From positions 1-29,069 of the forward strand of contig DASWOP010000058.1 in the NCBI GenBank assembly GCA_036404255.1: DNA of 29,069 nt, read 5' to 3'. Shown here in pieces: positions 5,584 to 14,102 of the stretch. The position numbers and the translations under genes were made by a program. Below the pieces are notes generated by a model. The model saw nothing but the letters and a program-made list of their open reading frames with translations, did no database searches and was not told the origin of the DNA. The first letter of the stretch is position 1, and each line of letters begins with the position of its first letter. This stretch comes from JARLFX01 sp036404255. GTDB taxonomy: Bacteria > Acidobacteriota > Terriglobia > Terriglobales > Acidobacteriaceae.

Positions 5584-8500
5584 CTACTCAATCACCCTCA
5601 CGCCACCAACTCCCACCAACTCTTCCACGCGGTCAATGAACAACCGGTCCGCCGCCACTGTCATCCCCTGCGGCTCCAGCACGGCGCAGAACTCACCCGG
5701 CTCTTCCAGGTCCAGCAGCATCTTCGCCTGCCCCGGCGTCGCGGTAAAGAGTGCCAGCAGCTTCTCCATCAGCGCCGTATCTCCGCTATGCAGAGGCACC
5801 TTGATCCGCAGCGCCGCTGGCAGCTTGATCTTTATATCTTCCAGCGCCTGAATGCTCGATATCGCCAGCTTTGGCGCCGAATCCTCTTCACCCCGCAGCA
5901 CGCCCCGAATCACCACCGGCACATCGATCTTCAGTTTCTCCGCCAGCTTCTCGTAGCTCTGCGGAAACGCGATCAGCTCGATCTTGCCCAGCGTATCTTC
6001 CAGCGCCGCCTGCGCATAGAGCTCACCTGACCGCTTCGACTTCGCCACCTTCAGCCCCGTGATTACGCCCGCAATGCTGATCTCGTTCTGCGGCTCCTGT
6101 CCGCGGCGGAAGCTCTGCTGCTCCGGCTTCATCTCCAGCGCCGCCGCGGTCGTCACCACCTTCATATTCCGCAGCTTCTCGCGATACTTGTCCATCGGAT
6201 GCCCGGAGACGAAGAATCCCAGCACGTCCTTCTCATTCTGCAGCCGCGTATGCTCTTCCCACTCCGCGACCTTCGGCAGCGGATCACCCTTGCCGCCGCC
6301 CACAGCCGGTAGATCGTCGAATATCCCAAACAGCCCGTTCTGCCCACTCTCCGCATCGCGCTGCGCCTTCTGCGCCCGCTCAATTCCCTTGTCAATCGCC
6401 GCCGTCACCGACGCGCGTCCGCCAAAACAATCCATCGCGCCAGACTTAATCAGCGACTCCAGCACCCGCTTATTCAGCAGCCGCAGGTCCACCAACTCGC
6501 AGAACTCCCAGAAGGTTCCGAAACCCTTTTTGCCCTCGGCCTGCAGCTTCGCGCGCGCCGTCAGAATGGATTCAATCGCATTCCCACCCACGTTCTTGAT
6601 CGCCGTCAGCCCAAAGCGAATCACGTTGCCCACCGGCGTAAACGTCGCGGCAGACAACTGCACATCCGGCGGCTCCACCGCGATATCGATCTCGCGGCAC
6701 TCCTGGATGTACTTCACCACGTTCTCCGGCTTCGACGTTTCACTGGTCAGCAGCGCCGCCATAAACTCCGTAGGATAGTGCGTCTTCAGATACGCCGTGT
6801 GATACGCCAGCAGCGCATACGCCGCCGAGTGCGACTTATTGAAGCCGTATCCCGCGAACTGTTCCATCAAATCAAAGAGCTGCCCGGCCCTGTCCTTGTC
6901 GAACTTCAGCTCCGCCGCGCCCGCCATAAACAAGACGCGCTGCTTCGCCATCTCCTCGGCATTTTTCTTACCCATCGCGCGCCGCAGCAGATCGGCGCCG
7001 CCCAGCGAATATCCCGCGATCACGCTCGAGATCTGCATCACCTGCTCTTGATACACGATCACGCCGAGCGTCTCCTTCAGGAGATGCTCCAACTCCGGGA
7101 ACATATACTCCACCGGGCGCCGTCCCCACTTGCGCTCAATGAAGTCATCGATCATGCCGCCCTGAATCGGCCCCGGCCGGTACAGCGCATTCAGTGCCGT
7201 CAGGTCTTCAATCGAAGTCGGCTTATACCGCCGCAGCACGTCGCGCATGCCGCCCGATTCAAACTGAAACACGCCAGACGTCAGCGCGCGATGGAACACC
7301 TTCTCATACGTCTCCGGATCGTCCAGCGGAATCGTCGACATATCCAGCTTTACGCCGCGGTTCTGCTCGATCATCTTCAGCGCGTCGTAGATCACCGTCA
7401 GCGTCGTCAGGCCGAGGAAGTCCATCTTCAACAGGCCCATCTTCTCAATGGACTTCATGTCGTACGACGTCACAATTTCTTCGTTCTTGCTGCGCGTCAC
7501 CGGCACCAGTTCGGTCAGCGGCTGCGGCGCAATCACCACGCCCGCCGCGTGTACGCCAGCGCCGCGAACCAGCCCTTCCAGCCGCTTCGCCGTGTCGATC
7601 ACCTCGCGCACGCGCTCATCGCTCTCGTACGCCTGCGCCATCGCCGTCGAATCCTTCAGCGCCTGCTCGATCGTGATGCCGATCGTCGGCGGAATCATCT
7701 TCGCAATGCGGTCCACTTCGCCGTACGGCATATCCAGCGCACGGCCCACGTCCTTGATCGCAGCCTTCGCTGCCATCGTGTTGAACGTGATGATCTGTGC
7801 CACCTGCTCGCGCCCATACTTGCGCTGCACATACTCAATCACTTCGCCGCGCCGGTTCATGCAGAAATCGATGTCGATATCGGGCATGGAAACGCGTTCC
7901 GGATTCAGGAACCGCTCAAACAGCAGGTTGTTCTGCAGCGGATCGATGTCCGTAATGCCCATCACGTAGGCCACCAGCGACCCCGCCGCCGAACCACGCC
8001 CCGGTCCCACTGGGATATCCTGCTCCTTCGCATAGCGAATGAAGTCCCACACGATCAGGAAGTAGCCCGGAAACTTCATCTGCTTGATGCAATCGATCTC
8101 GCGCTGCAGCCGCGCCTCGTAATCTGAGATCGTGCTCCGCAGCAAACCCTTCTCCTGCAGATGCCGCACAGCCGTATCCATGCGCATGCGGTAGCCTTCA
8201 CGGCATACCGTCTCAAAGTAGCTGTCGATGGTCGCGCCTTCCGGCACATCGAACTTCGGAAAGGCATTCTCCAGCGGGTGGATCTCCATCTTGCAGCGCT
8301 CTGCGAACTGCATCGTCCGCGTCAGCACCTCAGGGTTCTGCGGAAACAACTGCGCCATCTGTTCGGCAGACTTTACATAAAACTCCTGCGTATCGAACTT
8401 GAACCGCTTCGGATCGTTCATCGACCCGCCCGTCTGCACGCACAGCAGAATCTCGTGTGCCCGGCTGTCCTGGTCAGAAACGTAGTGGCTGTCGTTGGTC

Positions 8501-9111
8501 GCGATCAACGGAATATCCAGGTCCTTCTCCAACTGGAACATCGCCTTCGAAACCTTTGCATCCGGCTCCAGCTTGTGGTCCTGCACCTCCAGAAAGAAAT
8601 TGCCCTTCCCGAAGATGTCCTGGTACACACCCGCCGTCGTCTTGGCCTTCTCATACTCATCAGCCATCAGGTGCTGGCTCAGCTCGCCCGCCAGGCAGCC
8701 GGAAAAACCAATCAGCCCCTTGGCATGCTCCGCCAGATACTTCTTGCTCACGCGCGGTTTGCGATAGAACCCATGCAGCGCAGCCTCGCTGGTCAGGCGC
8801 ACCAGGTTCCGGTAGCCCTCATCGTTCTCCGCCAGCACCAGCATGTGGTTGTACTTGTCGCCCTCGGGCGCAGCCCGGTGGTCTTCGTTCTTGCAGATAT
8901 AGAGCTCGCAGCCCAGAATCGGCTTAATGCCATACTTATCCGCCGCCTTGAAGAAGTGAATCGCCCCATGGATATTCCCATGGTCGGTCATGGCGACAGC
9001 CGTCTGTCCCATGCCCTTCACATGCTTCATCAGCTTGCCGATGTCGCAAGCGCCATCCAGTAGTGAGTAGTCGGTATGCAGATGGAGATGGGTAAACTCT
9101 GGGGCAGCCAT
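5584..9111 (-). CDS. dnaE: DNA polymerase III alpha subunit
   Basis: The replicative polymerase subunit, 1175 residues, normal length for DnaE1. The N-terminal PHP domain begins HLHLHTDYSLLDGACD (His10, His12). The palm carries PDIDIDF (Asp413, Asp415) and KMDFLGL (Asp564), which correspond to the catalytic aspartates of the C-family polymerases. Further on are the finger and helix-hairpin-helix regions (for example FNKSHSAAYALLAYHTAYLK) and a C-terminal OB-fold stretch (ISIAGVITGLKVAKSKRSGELYAQAALED). There is no PolC-type exonuclease insertion. The ATG at 9111 has no clear ribosome binding site, but a TAGAAT hexamer ends exactly six bases upstream, suggesting a leaderless transcript. DoxX follows 23 bp downstream. 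Confidence 0.97.
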   Translation of the reverse strand: MAAPEFTHLHLHTDYSLLDGACDIGKLMKHVKGMGQTAVAMTDHGNIHGAIHFFKAADKYGIKPILGCELYICKNEDHRAAPEGDKYNHMLVLAENDEGYRNLVRLTSEAALHGFYRKPRVSKKYLAEHAKGLIGFSGCLAGELSQHLMADEYEKAKTTAGVYQDIFGKGNFFLEVQDHKLEPDAKVSKAMFQLEKDLDIPLIATNDSHYVSDQDSRAHEILLCVQTGGSMNDPKRFKFDTQEFYVKSAEQMAQLFPQNPEVLTRTMQFAERCKMEIHPLENAFPKFDVPEGATIDSYFETVCREGYRMRMDTAVRHLQEKGLLRSTISDYEARLQREIDCIKQMKFPGYFLIVWDFIRYAKEQDIPVGPGRGSAAGSLVAYVMGITDIDPLQNNLLFERFLNPERVSMPDIDIDFCMNRRGEVIEYVQRKYGREQVAQIITFNTMAAKAAIKDVGRALDMPYGEVDRIAKMIPPTIGITIEQALKDSTAMAQAYESDERVREVIDTAKRLEGLVRGAGVHAAGVVIAPQPLTELVPVTRSKNEEIVTSYDMKSIEKMGLLKMDFLGLTTLTVIYDALKMIEQNRGVKLDMSTIPLDDPETYEKVFHRALTSGVFQFESGGMRDVLRRYKPTSIEDLTALNALYRPGPIQGGMIDDFIERKWGRRPVEYMFPELEHLLKETLGVIVYQEQVMQISSVIAGYSLGGADLLRRAMGKKNAEEMAKQRVLFMAGAAELKFDKDRAGQLFDLMEQFAGYGFNKSHSAAYALLAYHTAYLKTHYPTEFMAALLTSETSKPENVVKYIQECREIDIAVEPPDVQLSAATFTPVGNVIRFGLTAIKNVGGNAIESILTARAKLQAEGKKGFGTFWEFCELVDLRLLNKRVLESLIKSGAMDCFGGRASVTAAIDKGIERAQKAQRDAESGQNGLFGIFDDLPAVGGGKGDPLPKVAEWEEHTRLQNEKDVLGFFVSGHPMDKYREKLRNMKVVTTAAALEMKPEQQSFRRGQEPQNEISIAGVITGLKVAKSKRSGELYAQAALEDTLGKIELIAFPQSYEKLAEKLKIDVPVVIRGVLRGEEDSAPKLAISSIQALEDIKIKLPAALRIKVPLHSGDTALMEKLLALFTATPGQAKMLLDLEEPGEFCAVLEPQGMTVAADRLFIDRVEELVGVGGVRVIE

Positions 9112-9117
9112 ACTTCT

Positions 9118-9123
9118 ATTCTA
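9118..9123 (-). promoter_or_regulatory. -10-like box six bases before the dnaE start
   Basis: On the minus strand TAGAAT (9123-9118) is followed by exactly six bases and then the dnaE ATG. Standard sigma-70 spacing would start transcription at or next to the A of the ATG. There is no ribosome binding site in between. The same arrangement recurs at five other genes in this window. Confidence 0.5.
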
Positions 9124-9163
9124 GTTCGCCGGCAAAGTAACTACGCCAACCAACTTCCGCCCC

Positions 9164-9262
9164 ATGAGGAAAACGCGTACCAAGCCTGATCTGACCAAAA
9201 TGAATCCTCGGCAACCGTCGCAGAAAAACTATGCCCGTGTAGTCCGTCATCTTCACCGATAA
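9164..9262 (+). CDS. Candidate 32-residue basic small protein
   Basis: In the gap between dnaE and the dienelactone hydrolase gene, the plus strand has an ATG-started frame of 32 codons. It is strongly basic, starting MRKTRTKPDLTKMNPRQPS and ending in YARVVRHLHR. Its stop codon is immediately followed by a large inverted repeat (9263-9318), which could act as its 3' end. There is no clear ribosome binding site and the family is not recognised. It could be a real small gene, a gene remnant or chance; the tight junction with the hairpin is the main argument in favour. Confidence 0.25.
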   Translation: MRKTRTKPDLTKMNPRQPSQKNYARVVRHLHR

Positions 9263-9318
9263 GGCACCGTAAAACGACCGTGAATTGTGCACGGCGTTTT
9301 ACGGTCGTTTAGGGTGCC
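9263..9318. repeat. Large inverted repeat with two alternative foldings
   Basis: The outer arms GGCACC (9263-9268) and GGTGCC (9313-9318) frame two competing stems. In one, CCGTAAAACG(A)CCGTG pairs with CACGGCGTTTTACGG. In the other, TAAAACGACCG pairs with CGGTCGTTTA with one bulged base. No T-run follows on either strand, so a classical intrinsic terminator is not shown, although the structure lies where transcription of the minus-strand hydrolase gene should end. Confidence 0.6.
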
Positions 9319-9327
9319 AAAACTGCC

Positions 9328-10032
9328 CTAACTCGCCACATTCTTCTTCAAAAACGCCAGCGAACGCTCCAGCGCCAGCTTCGCCGCAGCCGCGTTATAC
9401 ATGGCCGGATCAGGATCACGGTTGAACGCGTGCCCAGCCTCCGGATACGTATAAATCAGCACATCCGGATGCGCCTTAGCCACTGCTTCGCGTTGGTCCG
9501 CCCCAATATGCGTATCCTTCTCCCCAAAGTGCAGCATCACCGGGCAAGTGGGCTTTTCGCTGGCAAATTTACCAACGCCCCCCGCGTAATACCCCACCGC
9601 CGCCTTCGGTTCCAGCCCCAGATTCTTCAGCCGCGTCGCCGAAAGCCACGCCATCAGCCCGCCATAGCAGTACCCAACCACGCCAATGTGAGCCACAGAC
9701 TCCTGCGCCCAGCGAAACGCAGCCGCAATATCCAGCAGCGCCAAATCCACATTCAGCTTGCCGTAAAACTCAAACGCCTTCTTCGAACCCTCGGCGCTGT
9801 AATCCAACTCCACACCCGGCGCGGGCTTGTGTTCAATGCGGTCAAACAGAGCTGGCGCAATCGCCAGAAACCCTGCGCTCGCATATCCATCCACCACGCT
9901 GCGAATATGCGCGTTCACGCCATAGATCTCCTGCACAATCACCAACGCCGCCACCGGCGCCACCGCAGGCCGCGCCACATAGGCGCTCAACTGGTTACCG
10001 TCTTCCGCCTTCAACTGCACATACTCGCTCAT
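9328..10032 (-). CDS. Dienelactone hydrolase family protein
   Basis: An alpha/beta hydrolase of 234 residues, probably cytoplasmic, with the dienelactone hydrolase triad: nucleophile Cys122 in GYCYGG, Asp173 in FGEKDTHIG and His201 in EAGHAFN. Glu35 in VQEIYGVN matches the Glu that positions the nucleophile in this family. The family cleaves cyclic esters such as dienelactones in chloroaromatic degradation, but many members have unknown substrates and no catabolic neighbours are present here. ATG at 10032 is preferred over an adjacent GTG at 10035, because GGAGG lies four bases before the ATG but only one before the GTG. The BNR-repeat gene lies 27 bp upstream on the same strand and may be co-transcribed. 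Confidence 0.92.
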   Translation of the reverse strand: MSEYVQLKAEDGNQLSAYVARPAVAPVAALVIVQEIYGVNAHIRSVVDGYASAGFLAIAPALFDRIEHKPAPGVELDYSAEGSKKAFEFYGKLNVDLALLDIAAAFRWAQESVAHIGVVGYCYGGLMAWLSATRLKNLGLEPKAAVGYYAGGVGKFASEKPTCPVMLHFGEKDTHIGADQREAVAKAHPDVLIYTYPEAGHAFNRDPDPAMYNAAAAKLALERSLAFLKKNVAS

Positions 10033-10059
10033 CACGCCTCCGTGTTGTCTCCAACTCTT

Positions 10060-12105
10060 CTAATCTCTGCCCTTAGAATCCACCATCCGTGGCTGCACCA
10101 CAATGCCGTCGAACAGCGTCGCCGCCACCATGTGATCGCCCACCGGCCGCAGCAGCCGCAGATGCCAGCCCGTATCCCAGCACTGCACCGCCTTGCCTGC
10201 AACCGCAATAGCGCATGCGAACGTACTGGAATTGTTAGCCGTCACCAGCACCCGTTGACCAGCCGCATCATAGTAGACGCTGTTCACGTCATTAAGGTTG
10301 AGTTTCGGCACCATCTGCCAGCGCGCGCCATCGTCCCCGCTAAACCAGATGCCCTCGCCGCCCACCACCCATATCTCACCCGAGCCATCCACCGCCAGGC
10401 CGGAGATCTGCGTCAGCCCCGCCGGCAGCTTCACCGCCTTCCAGCTCCTTGCCCCGTCGCTGGAAACCTCCATCCGCTTCAGATCCGCGGCCACCAGCTT
10501 GCCGTCGCCCGCCGCTAAATATCGCAGAGGCGCTGTTCCCGCCGTCACCACCTGTCGCCAGCTTGCGCCCGAACTCGTGCTCGCCAGCAATCCCTGCTGC
10601 GTCGCGGCATACACATCGTAGCCTGTAGACAGCAGCGCATACACCGCTCCCTCAAACCCCGCTATCTTCTTCGGAACATTCACCGCCGCAGGCTTCTTCA
10701 CGGTCGTGCGGGTTGCCACACCACGCTTCCGCAACGGCGATACTGCCAGCCCCGGATCAGCCGGCCCCGGCCCACTGTACTCCATCGGAGCTACACTCGC
10801 CGTCGCCTCCGTGCCATACTCCTGCCACATCGAATCGTGCAACGTGAAGATGCCGTGGTTCGTTCCCGCGATCACCGTATTATCCGGCGCCACTGCCAGC
10901 GCGAACACATCGCGCCCACCCAGCCCCTCCGCCCGCTGCTCCCACCGAATGCCGCCATCCCGGCTCACAAACGCCCCGCCGGAATCCTTATCGTTCACCA
11001 CTCCCACATAGATCTGTGCCGGATTCCGTGAGTCAGATGCATACGCCGAAATCTGCCGCGCGGAAAACCCGCTGTTCGACGAACGGTATGTAAATCCGCC
11101 GTCGTTGCTCATCAGTACGCCAGCTCGGTCCGTCGCCACCAGCATGTGGTCTGGATTCTTCGGGTCGATATAGACGTCGTTAATGATCTCTTCCGGCCGC
11201 GTCATCCGCCGCCAGTCCTGCCCCGCGTCCGACGTGCGAAACAGCCCCTCCGTCGTCCCTGCGAACACAATATCGGGATGCACGGGGTCCTGCATCAGCA
11301 CCCGCGTCCGCCGCGCAGTTGAAGGAATCCCCTGCACCTTCTTGAACAATTCGCCTGCGCTCTCGCTCTTGTAAATGCCGGAGCATGCACTCGCATAGAT
11401 CGTCCGGTTATCGCGATCGTCCACGATGATCGAAAACACATCCGAATCCTCGATAATGCCGGCCTTGATATTCTTCCAGTGTGCGCCGCCATCAACCGTC
11501 TTCCATGGCAGGTGCCACGTTCCCGCATAGATGATCTGCGGATCGTGTGTGTCCACAGCAAGCGACTCGATCTCGTGGATCTCCGTGCTTCCAGCCGGGC
11601 TGATGCGTTCCCACCGCCGCCCACCGTCCGTACTCCGGTATACACCACTCAGCGCACCGGCAATCAGTATCTTTGCGTCGGACGGAGCTGCCGTCAACGC
11701 ACGGATGGACTGTCCACTCATCTCCGCGTTGCTGGTCCATGTATGTCCAGCGTCCTGGCTCACAAAAATGCCGCCGTCCGGGCGATCCGTGACCCACGCG
11801 CCCACCAGGATATGCTTCGGGTTCTCCACATCCACCACAATGCTGTCCAGCACCAGGTCATCGCGACGGCCTATCCGCGCCAGCCGTTGCCACTTCGCAC
11901 CGCCATCAGTGGTCTCGTAGATCCATCCGTTCGCCGTGCCCATATACACGTGCGCCGGGTTCATGGGGTCTGCGGCAAAACTACGCACATCACCGCCATC
12001 CGGACCAAACGGCAGCCACGGCACCGCGTAAGCCGCAGACCCGCTGCCCGCTACCAGTACCGCAACACAGACTCCTCGCAACCACCTTCTTAGACTCTCG
12101 ATCAT
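10060..12105 (-). CDS. Secreted BNR/sortilin-like beta-propeller protein
   Basis: A 681-residue exported protein. Residues 1-27 form a signal peptide (basic MIESLRRWLR, then a hydrophobic core ending AAYA). The rest is made of repeated BNR/Asp-box motifs such as TTDGGAKWQRL, SQDAGHTWTS, STDGGRRWERI, TSDAGQDWRRM, SNDGGFTYRSS and SRDGGIRWEQR, the pattern of VPS10/sortilin-like and YCF48-like propellers. A low-complexity linker near residues 440-475 (rich in Pro, Lys, Thr) separates two propeller halves. No catalytic residues of a sialidase are evident, so a binding or scaffolding role is more likely, but the function is unknown. The ATG at 12105 is at the natural signal-peptide start. It is probably transcribed before the hydrolase gene, 27 bp downstream. 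Confidence 0.82.
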   Translation of the reverse strand: MIESLRRWLRGVCVAVLVAGSGSAAYAVPWLPFGPDGGDVRSFAADPMNPAHVYMGTANGWIYETTDGGAKWQRLARIGRRDDLVLDSIVVDVENPKHILVGAWVTDRPDGGIFVSQDAGHTWTSNAEMSGQSIRALTAAPSDAKILIAGALSGVYRSTDGGRRWERISPAGSTEIHEIESLAVDTHDPQIIYAGTWHLPWKTVDGGAHWKNIKAGIIEDSDVFSIIVDDRDNRTIYASACSGIYKSESAGELFKKVQGIPSTARRTRVLMQDPVHPDIVFAGTTEGLFRTSDAGQDWRRMTRPEEIINDVYIDPKNPDHMLVATDRAGVLMSNDGGFTYRSSNSGFSARQISAYASDSRNPAQIYVGVVNDKDSGGAFVSRDGGIRWEQRAEGLGGRDVFALAVAPDNTVIAGTNHGIFTLHDSMWQEYGTEATASVAPMEYSGPGPADPGLAVSPLRKRGVATRTTVKKPAAVNVPKKIAGFEGAVYALLSTGYDVYAATQQGLLASTSSGASWRQVVTAGTAPLRYLAAGDGKLVAADLKRMEVSSDGARSWKAVKLPAGLTQISGLAVDGSGEIWVVGGEGIWFSGDDGARWQMVPKLNLNDVNSVYYDAAGQRVLVTANNSSTFACAIAVAGKAVQCWDTGWHLRLLRPVGDHMVAATLFDGIVVQPRMVDSKGRD

Positions 12106-12175
12106 TGGCCTCTATCAATCAGATGCAGCCGGCCAGACTTCGGCTTCGGCTGCGAAACTTGCGCCCTGCAATACA

Positions 12176-12207
12176 AAGGGCTGACTGGGTGATCCCAGTC
12201 AGCCCTT
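12176..12207 (-). terminator. Terminator of the OmpA-like gene
   Basis: A perfect 14-bp stem (AAGGGCTGACTGGG at 12176-12189 with CCCAGTCAGCCCTT at 12194-12207) closes a TGAT tetraloop. On the minus strand it is followed by TTTGTATT-like weak T-rich sequence. It lies 20 bp after the OmpA-like stop codon and before the BNR gene, isolating the two. Confidence 0.75.
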
Positions 12208-12227
12208 CGGGTTGAGTTTAGTCGGAC

Positions 12228-13856
12228 TTACTTGGCTTCCGTAGCAGCCTTCTTGTGGTGATGAGCAGGAGCGGCCTTGCGGGGCTTAGCCTTGGTTGCA
12301 GACTCATCAACAGGAGTGACGCCGGTCGCATTGAATGTTGCACCTGCAGGGATCAGGGTAGAAGCGACCGTCTTACCGTCGGTTCCATCCGTATACGGCT
12401 GCACGCGAGAGCTATCAATGCCCTTCTCGGTAACCAGGTAGGACTTGGCATTCACAGCGCGCTCAGCAGCGAACTTCTCGCCCTTCTTCTCCTTCGGAGA
12501 GGAAGAACCCACCAGTGCAACCTTCGCATCGGTAGAGTGCTGCAGGCTCAGTGAAATGTCATCCAGGCAAGCCTTCGCTTCGTTGTCTACGCGGGTCGGA
12601 CGCTTCTTGTCCTTCTCGAAGCTGATCGAGCAGAGCGAAGACGTCGTCGGAGCCGGAGGAGCCGGAGGAGCGATGACCGTTACCTGAGTCGTGGAGCTTA
12701 CCGCGTTGGCCTTATCGTCGACCACATTGCAGGTCACTACGATGCTGCCAGGCGCTGCGCCCGCCGTGCTCAGGGTTGCCGTTGAGGTACTGCCGCTGAT
12801 CGAGCCGGCTGACGCGCTATAGCTGTACGTCAGGGGGCGGTTCTGCGGGCTCACTGCTGTTGCAGTGATCGTGGAAGAATCACTCGGGTTCACGCTGGAC
12901 GGGTTCGCCGAGCAGCTGATCGTCGGTGGCTGGATCGGATTCACGGTGAACGTCGCCGCGCAATCTGCAAACTGGCCAGGCTTGGTGCCTTCAGCTACAT
13001 GACCCTTTACCGTGTAGGTTCCCGGTGCCAGTGTCGTAGTATCAACTGCACCCACGTTGCTGGTGCCAGTTACCTTGGCTGAATCAGCTACCCAGGTATA
13101 GGTGACCGTTTTCTTCGGGTTCAGGTTGGTTGCCGTGCCCGTCACTGTGACCGGGTCGCCAGGATAAACCGCTGCCGGCGATGCAACGCAGGCATAGGTA
13201 ACCGGAGGAGGAGGCACAACCGAGCCGAACTTCAGCAGAATGCCCGAGCTCAGGCGCGCCGAATTCAGATTCGCGCGGCCACCGACCTGGCCGTTGGAGT
13301 ACGGTGGGCCAAAATCTGTATGAATATACTCGTAATCCGCCTGAAACAGACGGAAGCCTAGGTGATGATTGAAGAACGGCAGATCATAGTCCATACCGCC
13401 GCCAACCACCATCGCAGGACCGAACGTATACGGATTGCCGATACCCCCGGTAACATTCGGGCCACCAAGCTTATCTGCGCCAGCCAGAGCATGCACAAAA
13501 AGCGTGTAATTCTGTAGCGGCAGACGTGCGATCGGACCAGCCATGGCCGTATACAGGCCATCATTCCGGCCATCCGGATGAGCGGCAAACTCAACCTGCG
13601 CGCCGATATAGCGATTGAAATAGTAAGTTACACTGCCAATCGCGCCAACATCGATAGACGAGTAATTGATGTTCTGCGGCTTGACGCTTCCGTGGGCTCC
13701 AAAATATGAATATCCCAGGAAGACATCTACACGTGACGGATTGGGTGCGCTAGGCAGGGCAGCGGTCTGGGCTGCAGCCACGCCGGCCGCTCCCAACACT
13801 ACTGCACATGCGACCGCTATGAGCCGGCCAACTCTGTGTGACGAACGATCAACCAT
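12228..13856 (-). CDS. Outer-membrane barrel protein with Ig/PKD-type repeats and OmpA-like C-terminus
   Basis: A 542-residue exported protein. The signal peptide spans about residues 1-30 (ending AGVAAA). Residues about 40-215 look like an OmpA-type eight-stranded beta-barrel (VDVFLGYSYFGAHGS at the start, GILLKFGSV at the end). Two Ig/PKD-like repeats follow, each opening with a cysteine motif (YACVASPAAVYPGDPVTVTG; ISCSANPSSVNPSDSSTITA). Then comes a Pro/Ala linker and a degenerate OmpA/MotB-like domain (SISFEKDKKRPTRVDNEAKACLDD, AAERAVNAKSYLV), and a Lys/His-rich tail. The domain probably binds peptidoglycan but is divergent. ATG at 13856 is chosen because GGAGG lies eight bases upstream; the upstream TTG at 13871 overlaps that site. 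A strong terminator follows. Confidence 0.85.
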   Translation of the reverse strand: MVDRSSHRVGRLIAVACAVVLGAAGVAAAQTAALPSAPNPSRVDVFLGYSYFGAHGSVKPQNINYSSIDVGAIGSVTYYFNRYIGAQVEFAAHPDGRNDGLYTAMAGPIARLPLQNYTLFVHALAGADKLGGPNVTGGIGNPYTFGPAMVVGGGMDYDLPFFNHHLGFRLFQADYEYIHTDFGPPYSNGQVGGRANLNSARLSSGILLKFGSVVPPPPVTYACVASPAAVYPGDPVTVTGTATNLNPKKTVTYTWVADSAKVTGTSNVGAVDTTTLAPGTYTVKGHVAEGTKPGQFADCAATFTVNPIQPPTISCSANPSSVNPSDSSTITATAVSPQNRPLTYSYSASAGSISGSTSTATLSTAGAAPGSIVVTCNVVDDKANAVSSTTQVTVIAPPAPPAPTTSSLCSISFEKDKKRPTRVDNEAKACLDDISLSLQHSTDAKVALVGSSSPKEKKGEKFAAERAVNAKSYLVTEKGIDSSRVQPYTDGTDGKTVASTLIPAGATFNATGVTPVDESATKAKPRKAAPAHHHKKAATEAK

Positions 13857-14102
13857 ACGACTATCCTCCAAAGGTTTCGATCTGAATATTCAACGGCCCT
13901 AAAGCCAAAAAAAATTGATGCCGGGTCAAATTCCGGTTTCATGTACCTGCAAAGTCTACTCTATCTAACGGCAAATGAAGCACAAATTCCACATCGAGAT
14001 TACATTATTGCAATTTCCGCTTTGTACAACATCTGTTTTTTTAAATCTTCAAGCGGTATCCAAACCGTTATCGTGGTTCAAAAATCTAAATCTACGCCGA
14101 AC
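13857..14102. other. AT-rich upstream region of the OmpA-like gene
   Basis: This 246-bp gap is visibly more AT-rich than its neighbours and holds no convincing gene. It contains the upstream region of the minus-strand OmpA-like gene, including its GGAGG ribosome binding site just before 13856. An A-run (about 13907-13914) and a T-run (about 14036-14042) stand out. Several weak promoter-like hexamers occur, but none has both boxes at good spacing. At the nuoB 3' end, GAACCT and AGGTTC flank the stop codon as a very small inverted repeat. Confidence 0.4.

Noticed and set aside
6778..8127. 449-codon plus-strand open frame
   Set aside because: Antisense to dnaE, with Arg/His/Leu-rich shadow composition; dnaE motifs on the other strand are unambiguous.
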